Below, piece after piece: positions 6,569-14,114 of a stretch of DNA of 14,114 nucleotides. Each line of letters starts with the position of its first letter. Within the stretch, counting starts at the first letter, position 1. This DNA comes from Gammaproteobacteria bacterium. Its GTDB lineage: Bacteria; Pseudomonadota; Gammaproteobacteria; Steroidobacterales; MnTg04. Below the pieces are notes generated by a model. That model had not been told where the DNA came from. It did not search any database and saw only the letters and a program-made list of their open reading frames with translations. A program made the translations under genes and the position numbers. The stretch spans positions 1 to 14,114 of the forward strand of contig JAPUHG010000045.1 of assembly GCA_027297845.1 (NCBI GenBank). Reading direction: 5' to 3'.

Positions 6569-6597
6569 AAAATACCAGAAGCCGGTCTGCGCGACAA
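6569..6597 (-). promoter_or_regulatory. Possible sigma-70 promoter for pyrG
   Basis: Directly after the tilS stop, the minus strand has TTGTCG (6597-6592), a 17-nt spacer, and TATTTT (6574-6569). The -10 is preceded by TGG, an extended -10 feature. Each hexamer matches the consensus at four of six positions. It is the best placed candidate in the gap, but matches of this quality arise by chance. Confidence 0.35.
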
Positions 6598-7977
6598 TCA
6601 GGAATTTCCCTCAGACCCCCGATGCCAGCGGATAATCCGGCCCTCCTCGCCCGCTCGTGCCAGCAATTCCTCGGCGCAGCCAATACCGGGAACCCAGACC
6701 AGTCGATCTGCGCAAAACACCAGCGGAAGACGCGACCTCATCCACGGCGGAATGCCGGTCTCCTGCAGCCATTTTTTTAACGGCTTTTGTCTGCCACCCG
6801 CCGGTCGAAACTGTTCTCCACCGGCGCGGAAGCGAACCAGGCATTGCCGTTCGAGCAGCCGGCTCGCGATCACATCGCCATGGCGTCCTTGCTCAGCCGC
6901 CGCCAACTCGAGTCTGCCCAACGATCCCGGCAGCACCAGCGGATGATCGGTGTCCCAGTCCAGTACCTGGTCCGGCGCTTCCGCCAATGGCTGCATCAGG
7001 TAAAGCTTGTCGCGGTAGCGCCTGAGCTCGGTATCTTTCCAGCGAACCACCGGCTCTGCATCGACCCTGGCGGGAATCACACTATCGACGATTTCGGTCA
7101 GCAGATCGTGGCCGGGTACCGGTTGACCCTGGATGCGAATCCAGTAACGCAAAAGGTTTCGCACCCGGCCTCCACTGAGTCCCGTTAACCGTTCGATCGG
7201 CAGGACGGCAGTGGCGTAGTCGCCCTCAGCGAGGGGCTTTCCAAGATCCTGCTCAGCTATCTCTTGCAGCACGGAGTCGGTCTCGGCGCACAAGGCAGCG
7301 CTGCGCGCCGCGCTGCCGGCCGCCGATGGCCAGCGTTCACGCAATAAGGGCAGGATTCGGTGACGCAGGTAATTGCGGGCAAACTGCTCATTTTGGTTGC
7401 TGCTGTCCTCGCACCAGCTCACCGCGTTTTTCCGTGCCCAGTCGCTCAGTTCATCCCGGCTGATGGCAAGCAAAGGACGCAACAACAGACCCGGTCCCAG
7501 GTCGCGAACCACCGGCATGGCCGCCAGACCCGCGGGGCCTGATCCGCGCATGAGCTGCAGAAGAAAGGTCTCAAGTTGATCATCGAGATGGTGCGCACAG
7601 ACGAGGATCTCGCCCTTCGTCATCGCATCCGCCAGCGCCTTGTAGCGAGACTCGCGCGCCGCGGCCTCAACGCCTGCTGACGCATCATCAGCAACCGAAA
7701 CCCGACAGACGGAAAAATCCACCTCGAGTTTCTGCGCTACGGCCTGCGCCGCCAAAGCCCACCGATCAGCATCGGCGTACAAGCCGTGGTTGACATGGAT
7801 GGCACGCAGACTGGCCCCCGGCCACTGCGCACAGACCTCGTTCATCAAGGTCAATAACACGCTGGAGTCGAGGCCGCCGCTATAGGCAACGCAATAGCGG
7901 CTGTTTTGTGGATCCGGCAGATGGCCGGCAAGAACCTGCCGCAGCCTGACAGCCAGGGTGTCGCTAGCCTGACCCAT
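6598..7977 (-). CDS. tilS: tRNA(Ile)-lysidine synthetase TilS
   Basis: TilS attaches lysine to C34 of the CAU-anticodon tRNA-Ile, making lysidine so that the tRNA reads AUA and accepts isoleucine. It is ATP-dependent, cytoplasmic and essential. The 459-aa product is slightly longer than E. coli TilS (432 aa). The N-terminal PP-loop ATPase motif is SGGLDSS at 33-39, followed by HVNHGL near 61-66 and AHHLDDQLETFLLQLMRGSG. A middle substrate-binding region is followed by the C-terminal TilS domain from about residue 370, with QKPLKKWLQETGIPPWMR and the IPPW hallmark. The ATG lies 6 nt after the accA stop; no good Shine-Dalgarno is visible, so coupling to accA is likely. The stop is followed by an intrinsic terminator at 6508-6480. 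Confidence 0.95.
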   Translation of the reverse strand: MGQASDTLAVRLRQVLAGHLPDPQNSRYCVAYSGGLDSSVLLTLMNEVCAQWPGASLRAIHVNHGLYADADRWALAAQAVAQKLEVDFSVCRVSVADDASAGVEAAARESRYKALADAMTKGEILVCAHHLDDQLETFLLQLMRGSGPAGLAAMPVVRDLGPGLLLRPLLAISRDELSDWARKNAVSWCEDSSNQNEQFARNYLRHRILPLLRERWPSAAGSAARSAALCAETDSVLQEIAEQDLGKPLAEGDYATAVLPIERLTGLSGGRVRNLLRYWIRIQGQPVPGHDLLTEIVDSVIPARVDAEPVVRWKDTELRRYRDKLYLMQPLAEAPDQVLDWDTDHPLVLPGSLGRLELAAAEQGRHGDVIASRLLERQCLVRFRAGGEQFRPAGGRQKPLKKWLQETGIPPWMRSRLPLVFCADRLVWVPGIGCAEELLARAGEEGRIIRWHRGSEGNS

Positions 7978-7983
7978 TGGTAT

Positions 7984-8949
7984 TCAGTCTGCCGCTTCTT
8001 TGTAAAGACCGAAACCCATTAGTCTGCGATAACGCTGATCCAGCAACTCGTCCGTGTTGCGGCTGCACAACGCCTCGACGTTGTGCAACAGGGCGTTCTT
8101 CAAGGCCTCTACCATCGCGTCGGGATCACGGTGCGCTCCACCAACCGGCTCACTGATAATTTCGTCGACCAGTTCGAGCTTCGCCAGCCGATCCGCGGTC
8201 ACCCCCATGGCCTCCGCCGCGACTTCCGCCTTGTCCGCGCTTTTCCAGAGTATGGATGCGCAGCCTTCCGGGGAAATCACTGAATAAATGCTGTATTGGA
8301 GCATCAACAGGCGGTCACAGACGCCGATAGCCAACGCACCGCCAGAGCCACCTTCACCGATAACAACAGCAAGAATGGGTGTACGCAGGCCGGCCATTGC
8401 ATAAAGATTTCTGGCGATCGCGTCGCTTTGTCCACGCTCTTCGGCGCCCACCCCCGGATAGGCGCCGGGTGTGTCAATCAGCGTAATCACCGGTAGCGAG
8501 AACCTTTCGGCCATACGCATCAGGCGCAACGCCTTGCGGTAACCTTCGGGTTTGGGCATGCCGTAATTACGATGCACCCGCTGTTTGGTGTCCCTGCCCT
8601 TTTGGTGACCTATGACCATGACCGGTCGACCATCAAGGCGCGCCAAACCGCCAATGATCGCCGGGTCGTCCCCGTACATACGATCGCCACAAAACTCCTG
8701 GAAATCGGTGAAAATCGTTGCCAGGTAATCCTTGGTATACGGGCGCTGAGGATGGCGGGCGAGCTGAGTCACCTGCCAGGCGCTCAGATCGGCGAAAATC
8801 GATTGGGTCAGCGCACGACTCTTGTCCTCTAGTCGGGTAATTTCCTCGCTGACATTAATATCGGCGTCGCTACCGACATGCCGAAGTTCATCGATTTTTG
8901 CCTCGAGTTCGGCAATGGGCTGTTCAAAATCGAGAAATTTCAGATCCAT
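7984..8949 (-). CDS. accA: Acetyl-CoA carboxylase carboxyltransferase subunit alpha
   Basis: AccA works with AccD to move the carboxyl group from carboxybiotin on AccB to acetyl-CoA, making malonyl-CoA for fatty acid synthesis. The product is 321 aa (E. coli 319). It opens with MDLKFLDFEQPIAELEAKI, nearly the E. coli start, so I chose the ATG at 8949 over an in-frame GTG four codons upstream. Family blocks include GDRMYGDDPAIIGG at 88-101, IGHQKGRDT near 113-121, and IDTPGAYPGVGAEERGQ near 158-174. The crotonase-fold oxyanion region GEGGSGGALA is at 198-207. tilS follows after 6 nt. The dnaE-accA order is conserved in gammaproteobacteria. The 233-nt upstream gap with inverted repeats suggests accA has its own promoter; TTGTAC with 17 nt to TAATGT is a weak candidate. 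Confidence 0.97.
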   Translation of the reverse strand: MDLKFLDFEQPIAELEAKIDELRHVGSDADINVSEEITRLEDKSRALTQSIFADLSAWQVTQLARHPQRPYTKDYLATIFTDFQEFCGDRMYGDDPAIIGGLARLDGRPVMVIGHQKGRDTKQRVHRNYGMPKPEGYRKALRLMRMAERFSLPVITLIDTPGAYPGVGAEERGQSDAIARNLYAMAGLRTPILAVVIGEGGSGGALAIGVCDRLLMLQYSIYSVISPEGCASILWKSADKAEVAAEAMGVTADRLAKLELVDEIISEPVGGAHRDPDAMVEALKNALLHNVEALCSRNTDELLDQRYRRLMGFGLYKEAAD

Positions 8950-8961
8950 TCTGTACCCCAC

Positions 8962-9037
8962 GGGAACCAGACACTCACATTACCGATAGTGTCAGGCCCG
9001 TACAAGCCCGGCGGACCCGCTCGCTTATTGGGTTCCC
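8962..9037 (-). repeat. Nested inverted repeats in the accA leader
   Basis: GGGAACC (8962-8968) and GGTTCCC (9031-9037) form a perfect 7-bp inverted repeat. Inside it, GACACT (8970-8975) and AGTGTC (8988-8993) form a perfect 6-bp inverted repeat with a 12-nt loop. On the minus strand the inner hairpin would end about 20 nt before the accA ATG. No T-run follows, so this is not an intrinsic terminator. It could be an RNA fold in the accA 5' leader or a protein site; no function can be read from the sequence. Confidence 0.4.
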
Positions 9038-9083
9038 ATCAGGTGCCTGCCGGCTTTAGGTGTTGGTCGCGAGGCAGGTGGTA

Positions 9084-9162
9084 GGCAAGTCATTTTTTCG
9101 ATCGTTTGCGGCGAATAGTGGGTCTGTTTAACGCAAAGGAGCGGAAAAATGACCTACTTGCC
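9084..9162. repeat. Long imperfect inverted repeat between dnaE and accA
   Basis: Arms pair in three blocks. GGCAA (9084-9088) pairs with TTGCC (9158-9162) past a 4-nt bulge CTAC. GTCATTTTTTCG (9089-9100) pairs with CGGAAAAATGAC (9142-9153), with one mismatch that becomes a G-U pair in RNA. TTTGCG (9105-9110) pairs with CGCAAA (9132-9137). The last two blocks are separated by four unpaired bases on each side (ATCG and GGAG), and the loop is 21 nt. The symmetry and about 23 paired positions make chance unlikely. Both arms contain a run of T residues when read outward to inward, so it could serve as a bidirectional terminator or be a REP/MITE-like element. Its copy number cannot be judged from this window. 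Confidence 0.6.
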
Positions 9163-9176
9163 GCCGCCGCAGTAGG
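9145..9176 (-). terminator. Terminator-like hairpin after dnaE
   Basis: Starting 6 nt after the dnaE stop, the minus strand has CCTACT (9176-9171), a GCGGCGGCGG-rich loop, AGTAGG (9158-9153), then TCATTTTT (9152-9145). The 6-bp stem is short, the loop is long, and two bases interrupt the T-run, so it is a modest intrinsic terminator. It shares bases with the long inverted repeat at 9084-9162, so the two folds compete. Confidence 0.4.
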
Positions 9177-9182
9177 ACAACC

Positions 9183-12100
9183 CTAAGCCCGGCAGGCTCC
9201 CCTGGGTGGGTAGACCAGCTTCAGATGCTCGCCGCCAACGAGTTTGTCCAGTTTATCCAGTAATTCCCGGGTCGGCCGTACCTGCCAGTCATCGCCCAGT
9301 GCGAGTAGTGCCCTGGCCTCGCTACCGGTATACTTCACCCAGACACCGCAATGGCCGTCAAGATAGGGTCGCAGCGTCCCCTTCAGTTCGTGCACGAACT
9401 GCTCGCCATCGCGCTGCCCCTGCCACTCGATGATCAGCTTCCTCGCCATTTGCTCCCTGGCTTCATCGATGTCCCGGATATTTTTGGCCGTGATCTGCCA
9501 ATTGTTGCTGAACTGGTCGTAACGCAGCCCGCCGCTGATCACCAGCACCGCCTTGATCTGCAAAAGATGCCTGAAATTCTGATAAGCCTCGTCGAACAGG
9601 GTTATTTCCACGCGACCGCTGCGGTCATCCAGTTGCAACGTGACGCGGTTGCCGCGCTTGCCCATTTTCATCACCACGCCGGCCACAGTGACGTTGCGGA
9701 CGTTGGCGTATTGATTGTGCCCATTTCCCGTTGGCTGGCCGGCGCCCAGGTCGATTATCCGGTTACCGACAAGTTGCGGCAGGTCTGCTTCATAGCGTGT
9801 GATCGGGTGCCCTGTGAGGAACAGACCCAGGGTATCGAATTCACCATCCAGTCTTTCTTTTTCCGTCCATGCAGGCGGATCCGGATCCGGCCGGGCAATA
9901 CCCGGGTCTGCTGGCTCGTCGGTCTGTGGAGACGGCCTGCTGAAACCGAACATGTCGTCCTGACCCGCTTCACTGGCTCTTGCGTCCTGTTCCGCGAGCT
10001 TCATCGCCGCCGGCAATCGCGCCATCAGTGCGGCACGGCTGATACCGAGGCTGTCCATCGCGCCCGATCTGATCAGCGCCTCCATGACCCGTCGATTGAT
10101 CTTCTGCAGATCGACCCGCTGACATAAATCGATAATACTTGTGTACGCACCACCCGCGGATCGCTCCGCGATCAGGCCCTCAACGGCGGCGCGCCCAACA
10201 CCCTTGATCGCACCAAGACCATAGCGAATGTTCCGCAACCCCGAGACCACAAAGGCATAACCGGAATGGTTAATATCGGGAACGGCGACTTCGATATCCA
10301 TCGCCTCGCATTCATCGATCAAGGTCACTACTTTATCCGTGTTGTCTATATCGGCAGACAACACCGCGGCCATGAATGCCACTGGATAATGTGCTTTTAG
10401 CCATGCGGTACGATAAGCAAGCACGGCATAGGCAGCCGAATGGGACTTGTTAAATCCATAGCCGGCAAATTTCTCCATCAGGTCGAATATGTAGGTAGCG
10501 AGTTCTGTATCGACCCCGGCTTTGCCCGCACCACGCAGGAAAACCTCTCTTTGTTTGGCCATTTCCTCGGGTTTCTTCTTGCCCATCGCGCGACGCAAAA
10601 GATCGGCTTCACCAAGACTGTAGCCGGCCAGCACCTGCGCAATCTGCATGACTTGTTCCTGGTAAAGAATCACACCATAGGTAGACTCCAGTATCGGTTT
10701 CAGGTCGGGATGGAAATAATCTATCTTGCTACTGTCGCCGCCATGCTTGCGGTTGATAAAATCGTCGACCATGCCTGACTGGAGAGGGCCGGGTCGAAAC
10801 AGCGCAACCAGCGCCACGATTTCACCAAAATTATCGGGTTGCAGCCGCTTGATCAGATCCTTCATGCCGCGCGACTCAAGCTGAAACACCGCCACCGTCT
10901 GGCATTTCTTGAGCAAACTGAAAGTGACCGGATCCTGTGTGTCGATCTTGCCGATATCCAGCGGCGGCTCTCCCGACTCCCTCCGCTGGCCGTTGATGAT
11001 CTTGACCGCCCAATCGATGATGGTCAGTGTGCGCAGACCAAGAAAATCGAACTTTACCAACCCGCAGGCTTCAACATCGTCTTTGTCGAACTGGGTAACT
11101 ACATTGGCGCCACCCTCTTCACAATACAATGGCGCATAGTCGGTCAGTGGCCGCGGCGCAATAACGACTCCACCGGCGTGCTTACCGGCATTGCGAACCA
11201 GACCTTCCAATTGGCGCGCCAGGTTGATCAGGTTGCGTACCTCATCGTCGGTCTCATAAAGATTGCGTAACTCGTCTTCCTGCTCCAGCGCCTTTGTCAG
11301 CGTAATACCCAACTCGAAGGGAATCAGTTTCGCGATCCGGTCAACAAAGCCATAGGGATGGCCGAGCACCCTGCCTACGTCCCGCACCACGGCCTTGGCC
11401 GCCATGGTTCCATAGGTAATGATCTGGGAAACCCTGTCCCTGCCATAGCGACCCGCAACATAGTCGATTACGCGGTCGCGGCCCTCCATGCAGAAATCGA
11501 TATCGAAATCCGGCATCGAAACTCGCTCGGGATTCAGGAATCTCTCAAACAACAGTTCGTGGACGATCGGGTCGAGATCGGTGATCCCTAACGCGTAGGC
11601 AACGAGGCTGCCAGCGCCTGAACCACGCCCCGGCCCGACCGGTATATCGTTTTCCTTGGACCAGCGAATGAAATCTGCGACGATCAGGAAGTAACCAGGG
11701 AAACCCATTTCACAGATGACATCTATCTCATGCTCGAGCCGCTCGCGGTACTCATCCGGCAAGGCTTCAGCATCTTTGAGGCCGAACCGCCCGCGCAGAC
11801 CCCCCGCCGACTCAGCATGCAGATAACCGGCCGTCGTCTGGCCATCGGGGATCGGAAAATCGGGTAAGTCACTGCCACCGAGACTTAACTCAAGATTACA
11901 CCGCTTGGCGATTTCCACGCTGTTTGCCAGCGCCTCGGGCAAATCAGCAAATAGCTGTTGCATTTCCCCGGTATCCCGCAGGAATTGCTGCTCGCTATAG
12001 CGTTTTGGTCGCGCCGAGTCGGTCAGCACGTAACCATCGTGGATGCAAACCCTTGCATCGTGGGCGCCAAACTCTCTGCTATTGATAAAGCGTACATTGT

Positions 12101-12698
12101 TGCTGGCCAGCAAAGGTACGCCTTGTTCAGAAGACAGTTGCACCGCCTGTTTCAAATAATCCTCTTCACCGACCTTGCCGGTTCGCGTGATCTCTAAATA
12201 GAAACGGTTGCCAAAAATTTCTCGCCACACTCCCAGGCGCCGGTCCGCAAGATCGGTATGACCAGCCAGCAACGCCCTGCCGATGTCACCATCTACCCCA
12301 CCCGACAACGCAATCAGGCCGCGGCAGTTTTCGCTGTTTAGCCATTGGGGATCCACCATCGGCACGCCGCGATACTGGCCTTCCAGGTAACTGCGACTCA
12401 CCAGACGCGACAGATTTCGGTAGCCCTTCTGGTTCTGACACAAAAATGTCAGGCAGCTGGGACGCGTCGGCTCGTCGATGTCGCGCAGCAAGGCATCGAC
12501 CCCGATTATCGGTTTGACCCCGTGCGCTAGCGCCGCCCGGTAAAACTTCACCATCGCAAACAGATTATTTTGATCGGTCAACGCAACCGCCGGCATACCC
12601 ATTTCGGCTACTGCGGCCAGCAACGGTTTCACCCGTACCACGCTGTCAGACAGGGAGTATTCGGTGTGCAAATGCAGGTGTACGAAACTGGCGCTCAT
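9183..12698 (-). CDS. dnaE: DNA polymerase III subunit alpha
   Basis: DnaE is the replicative polymerase of the Pol III holoenzyme. The 1171-aa product (E. coli 1160 aa) is complete. The N-terminal PHP domain starts with HLHLHTEYSL. Its second motif reads TDQNN at 41-45, lacking the metal-binding His of active PHP domains, so proofreading by PHP is unlikely, as in E. coli. Palm catalytic residues are D399 and D401 in MPDFDIDF and D551 in VKFDFLGL. GPGRGSGAGSLVAYALG at 356-372 and GYGFNKSHSAAYA at 746-758 are family blocks. A helix-hairpin-helix region lies near 825-845. The internal clamp-binding motif is QDDMF at 913-917 (QADMF in E. coli). The OB fold follows at about 1003-1075 (VTVAGVVMKMGKRGN). 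The start at 12698 gives the expected N-terminus, 12 nt after rnhB; no strong Shine-Dalgarno is visible. Confidence 0.98.
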   Translation of the reverse strand: MSASFVHLHLHTEYSLSDSVVRVKPLLAAVAEMGMPAVALTDQNNLFAMVKFYRAALAHGVKPIIGVDALLRDIDEPTRPSCLTFLCQNQKGYRNLSRLVSRSYLEGQYRGVPMVDPQWLNSENCRGLIALSGGVDGDIGRALLAGHTDLADRRLGVWREIFGNRFYLEITRTGKVGEEDYLKQAVQLSSEQGVPLLASNNVRFINSREFGAHDARVCIHDGYVLTDSARPKRYSEQQFLRDTGEMQQLFADLPEALANSVEIAKRCNLELSLGGSDLPDFPIPDGQTTAGYLHAESAGGLRGRFGLKDAEALPDEYRERLEHEIDVICEMGFPGYFLIVADFIRWSKENDIPVGPGRGSGAGSLVAYALGITDLDPIVHELLFERFLNPERVSMPDFDIDFCMEGRDRVIDYVAGRYGRDRVSQIITYGTMAAKAVVRDVGRVLGHPYGFVDRIAKLIPFELGITLTKALEQEDELRNLYETDDEVRNLINLARQLEGLVRNAGKHAGGVVIAPRPLTDYAPLYCEEGGANVVTQFDKDDVEACGLVKFDFLGLRTLTIIDWAVKIINGQRRESGEPPLDIGKIDTQDPVTFSLLKKCQTVAVFQLESRGMKDLIKRLQPDNFGEIVALVALFRPGPLQSGMVDDFINRKHGGDSSKIDYFHPDLKPILESTYGVILYQEQVMQIAQVLAGYSLGEADLLRRAMGKKKPEEMAKQREVFLRGAGKAGVDTELATYIFDLMEKFAGYGFNKSHSAAYAVLAYRTAWLKAHYPVAFMAAVLSADIDNTDKVVTLIDECEAMDIEVAVPDINHSGYAFVVSGLRNIRYGLGAIKGVGRAAVEGLIAERSAGGAYTSIIDLCQRVDLQKINRRVMEALIRSGAMDSLGISRAALMARLPAAMKLAEQDARASEAGQDDMFGFSRPSPQTDEPADPGIARPDPDPPAWTEKERLDGEFDTLGLFLTGHPITRYEADLPQLVGNRIIDLGAGQPTGNGHNQYANVRNVTVAGVVMKMGKRGNRVTLQLDDRSGRVEITLFDEAYQNFRHLLQIKAVLVISGGLRYDQFSNNWQITAKNIRDIDEAREQMARKLIIEWQGQRDGEQFVHELKGTLRPYLDGHCGVWVKYTGSEARALLALGDDWQVRPTRELLDKLDKLVGGEHLKLVYPPRGACRA

Positions 12699-12710
12699 CG
12701 AGGTCTATTT

Positions 12711-13325
12711 TTACAGAGTGGCCACAGCAATGTTAGTCCTTGTTTTCGTCTCAATAACAACGTTGCGGACCGGTGCAAACGAAACCCTGTGCAAGGGACA
12801 GGCGCCGTGACGCTGGAGCGCTTGCCGATGTTCGGCGGTCGGATAGCCTTTGTGGCTGGCAAAATTGTATTGCGGGTAAATTTCGTGCTGAAGGGTCATG
12901 AAATGATCGCGCGTGACTTTGGCCAGAATGGACGCGGCGCTGATCGCCGGGACCAGGTCATCGCCGCCAACCAGCGCCTCGCTGCTACAGGCAAGCCCGG
13001 TATTGGCGAAATCCGGACAACGATTGCCGTCTATCTGCAGGTGAACCGGCCGTACATGCAATCCCAGGGTCGCGCGGCGCATCGCCAGCATGGTCGCGCG
13101 CAATATATTCAACGCGTCTATCTCGGCCGGATCGGCCCAGGCGATCGCGTAACTCAGCGCGAACTTTCTGATCTCGATAGCCAGCAGGGTTCGCCGTTTT
13201 GCCGACAGTTTTTTTGAATCCCGCAACCCCGTTAACCGCACCGATGGATCGAGTACAACAGCGGCAGCGACTACCGGACCTGCCAGCGGGCCGCGACCGG
13301 CTTCATCGATACCCGCGACTAACAC
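12711..13325 (-). CDS. rnhB: Ribonuclease HII
   Basis: RNase HII cuts RNA in RNA/DNA hybrids and incises at single ribonucleotides misinserted in DNA, here encoded next to the replicative polymerase. The 204-aa product (E. coli 198 aa) shows GIDEAGRGPLAGPV at 5-18 with D7 and E8. D99 is in QIDGNRCP, D122 in GGDDLVPAISAASILAKVTRD, and HKGYPT is at 158-163; these four acidic residues match the E. coli catalytic set. Translation starts at GTG (13325-13323), which overlaps the last 7 nt of lpxB. A GGGAGG site 9 nt upstream lies inside the lpxB end. The GTG leaves a short N-terminus, MLVAGIDEAGRG, about nine residues shorter than in E. coli. The lpxB-rnhB-dnaE order is conserved in gammaproteobacteria. 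Confidence 0.97.
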   Translation of the reverse strand: MLVAGIDEAGRGPLAGPVVAAAVVLDPSVRLTGLRDSKKLSAKRRTLLAIEIRKFALSYAIAWADPAEIDALNILRATMLAMRRATLGLHVRPVHLQIDGNRCPDFANTGLACSSEALVGGDDLVPAISAASILAKVTRDHFMTLQHEIYPQYNFASHKGYPTAEHRQALQRHGACPLHRVSFAPVRNVVIETKTRTNIAVATL

Positions 13326-14114
13326 GTTGGAACACCTCCCGTTGCCAGATCCAGTATCGCCTCGGCAGCACGCTCTGACGCATCGCGTTTAAGTGTCTGG
13401 TGTATTTCCCGAAATCGTTCGCCCAGGTATTGCCTGCGACCGGGGTCATCCAGTTCACGCAGGATGGCACTGCCGAGCGCCTGCGCGCTGATATCGTCTT
13501 GCAATATTTCCGGCACCAGGTCCTCACCGGCAACCAGGTTGGGCAGCGAAAAACGCTCGGTTTTCAGCAGGCCCGGCCAGTGGAGCAGCCACCAACTCGC
13601 CCTGGCCAGCCGGTAGGTTACTACCATCGGTCGGCCAATCAGCGCAGCCTCAAGGGTCGCGGTGCCCGAGGCCACCAGCACCGCGTCGGCCGCGGTCATG
13701 ACCTCGTGCGCTTGCCCACGGATCATATGAACTTCGATCGATGGCGCAATCCTGCGTAGCGCATCGGCAAAAATCTTTTCGGATTCCACGGATGCCATTG
13801 CGGCAACGAAGCGCATGGAGGGCCGATGCTCTCGCAACCAGGCAACTGTCTCGGCGAAATCATTTGCCAGCCTGCTCACCTCGCCAATACGGCTGCCGGG
13901 GAGTAACGCCAGCCACTCTCCATCATCGCGCAGATCGAGTTTCCGTCGCGCCGCTTTGCAATCCGGGTTTCCGGATATCCGTTCAGCCAATGGATGGCCA
14001 ACATGCAACGCACGAATATTGTGATCGTCGTAAAACTTCTTTTCGAAGGGCAACAGACAAATCACCAGGTCGGCGCTGCGTGCGATCTTCCTGACCCGGC
14101 CACTGCGCCATGCC
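13319..14114 (-). CDS. lpxB: Lipid-A-disaccharide synthase LpxB (5' end outside the window)
   Basis: LpxB is a peripheral membrane glycosyltransferase (family GT19). It joins UDP-2,3-diacylglucosamine and lipid X to form lipid A disaccharide 1-phosphate. About 264 residues are visible of a protein usually near 380 aa; the N-terminal third is outside. The open frame extends past the ATG at 14065 to the window edge, where AWRSGRVRKIARSADL precedes VICLLPFEKKFY, a typical LpxB block. That ATG-like codon is therefore internal. Further motifs are HVGHPLAE, LLPGSRIGEV, ASGTATLEAALIGRPMVV and PNLVAGEDLVPEILQD, in the usual order. The C-terminus overlaps the rnhB GTG by 7 nt. lpxA and fabZ are normally upstream but cannot be seen. 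Confidence 0.96.
   Translation of the reverse strand, partial: AWRSGRVRKIARSADLVICLLPFEKKFYDDHNIRALHVGHPLAERISGNPDCKAARRKLDLRDDGEWLALLPGSRIGEVSRLANDFAETVAWLREHRPSMRFVAAMASVESEKIFADALRRIAPSIEVHMIRGQAHEVMTAADAVLVASGTATLEAALIGRPMVVTYRLARASWWLLHWPGLLKTERFSLPNLVAGEDLVPEILQDDISAQALGSAILRELDDPGRRQYLGERFREIHQTLKRDASERAAEAILDLATGGVPTC
13335..13340 (-). promoter_or_regulatory. Ribosome binding site deciding the rnhB GTG start
   Basis: GGGAGG on the minus strand ends 9 nt before the GTG at 13325 and lies inside the final codons of lpxB. It is the strongest Shine-Dalgarno match in this part of the window and supports the non-ATG start. Confidence 0.65.

Noticed and set aside
9044..9096. Plus-strand terminator-like pairing TGCCTGCC/GGTAGGCA before a T-run
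   Set aside because: The loop is about 28 nt, and no plus-strand gene lies upstream that would need it. It probably reflects the overlapping inverted repeat.
9351..10127. Plus-strand open frame of 258 codons opposite dnaE
   Set aside because: It is antisense to the conserved C-terminal part of dnaE, with no family resemblance and no regulatory context.

Overview
The window is a compact housekeeping block in which every supported gene lies on the minus strand. It is read from high to low coordinates as lpxB (5' end outside the window), rnhB, dnaE, accA, tilS, pyrG, kdsA, eno, ftsB, ispD, ispF, truD, then the first 13 codons of one more gene. The order, the FtsB divisome protein and the lipid A and Kdo genes point to a Gram-negative gammaproteobacterium. 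The placement of kdsA between pyrG and eno is a non-enteric arrangement, of the kind known from pseudomonads and xanthomonads. The KdsA belongs to the Cys-containing, metal-dependent class, which also argues against an enteric. I cannot name the genus. I see no prophage, insertion sequence, CRISPR array, tRNA or rRNA, and no stretch over 300 bases without a gene.

Region 1 (about 8950-14114) holds lpxB-rnhB-dnaE. lpxB and rnhB overlap, and dnaE follows 12 nt later. These genes serve lipid A disaccharide synthesis, ribonucleotide removal and chromosome replication. A 233-nt gap then precedes accA. It carries a terminator-like hairpin behind dnaE, a long imperfect inverted repeat, and paired inverted repeats in the accA leader.

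Region 2 (6598-8949) is accA-tilS, 6 nt apart: the carboxyltransferase alpha subunit of acetyl-CoA carboxylase and the tRNA-Ile2 lysidine synthetase. A clear Rho-independent terminator lies in the 135-nt gap after tilS. It sits only 18 nt before the pyrG start codon, and a promoter-like sequence and alternative pairings lie upstream of it. The gap may therefore be a pyrG attenuator.

Region 3 (1-6462) is a tightly packed set: pyrG/kdsA (GTGA overlap), a 64-nt gap, then eno/ftsB (TGATG), ftsB/ispD (ATGA), ispD/ispF (TGATG in the full ispD frame) and ispF/truD (14-nt overlap). It covers CTP synthesis, Kdo-8-phosphate, glycolysis, cell division, two MEP isoprenoid steps and tRNA pseudouridylation. 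CTP links several of these: IspD uses it directly, and CMP-Kdo formation downstream of KdsA also needs it.

The most notable observation is an in-frame TAA at codon 210 of ispD. The conserved C-terminal tail of the enzyme continues in the same frame for 27 codons and ends exactly at the ispF start. As written, the gene encodes an IspD lacking a catalytic-region lysine. I found no wholly new system here; the other findings are regulatory or concern local gene content.
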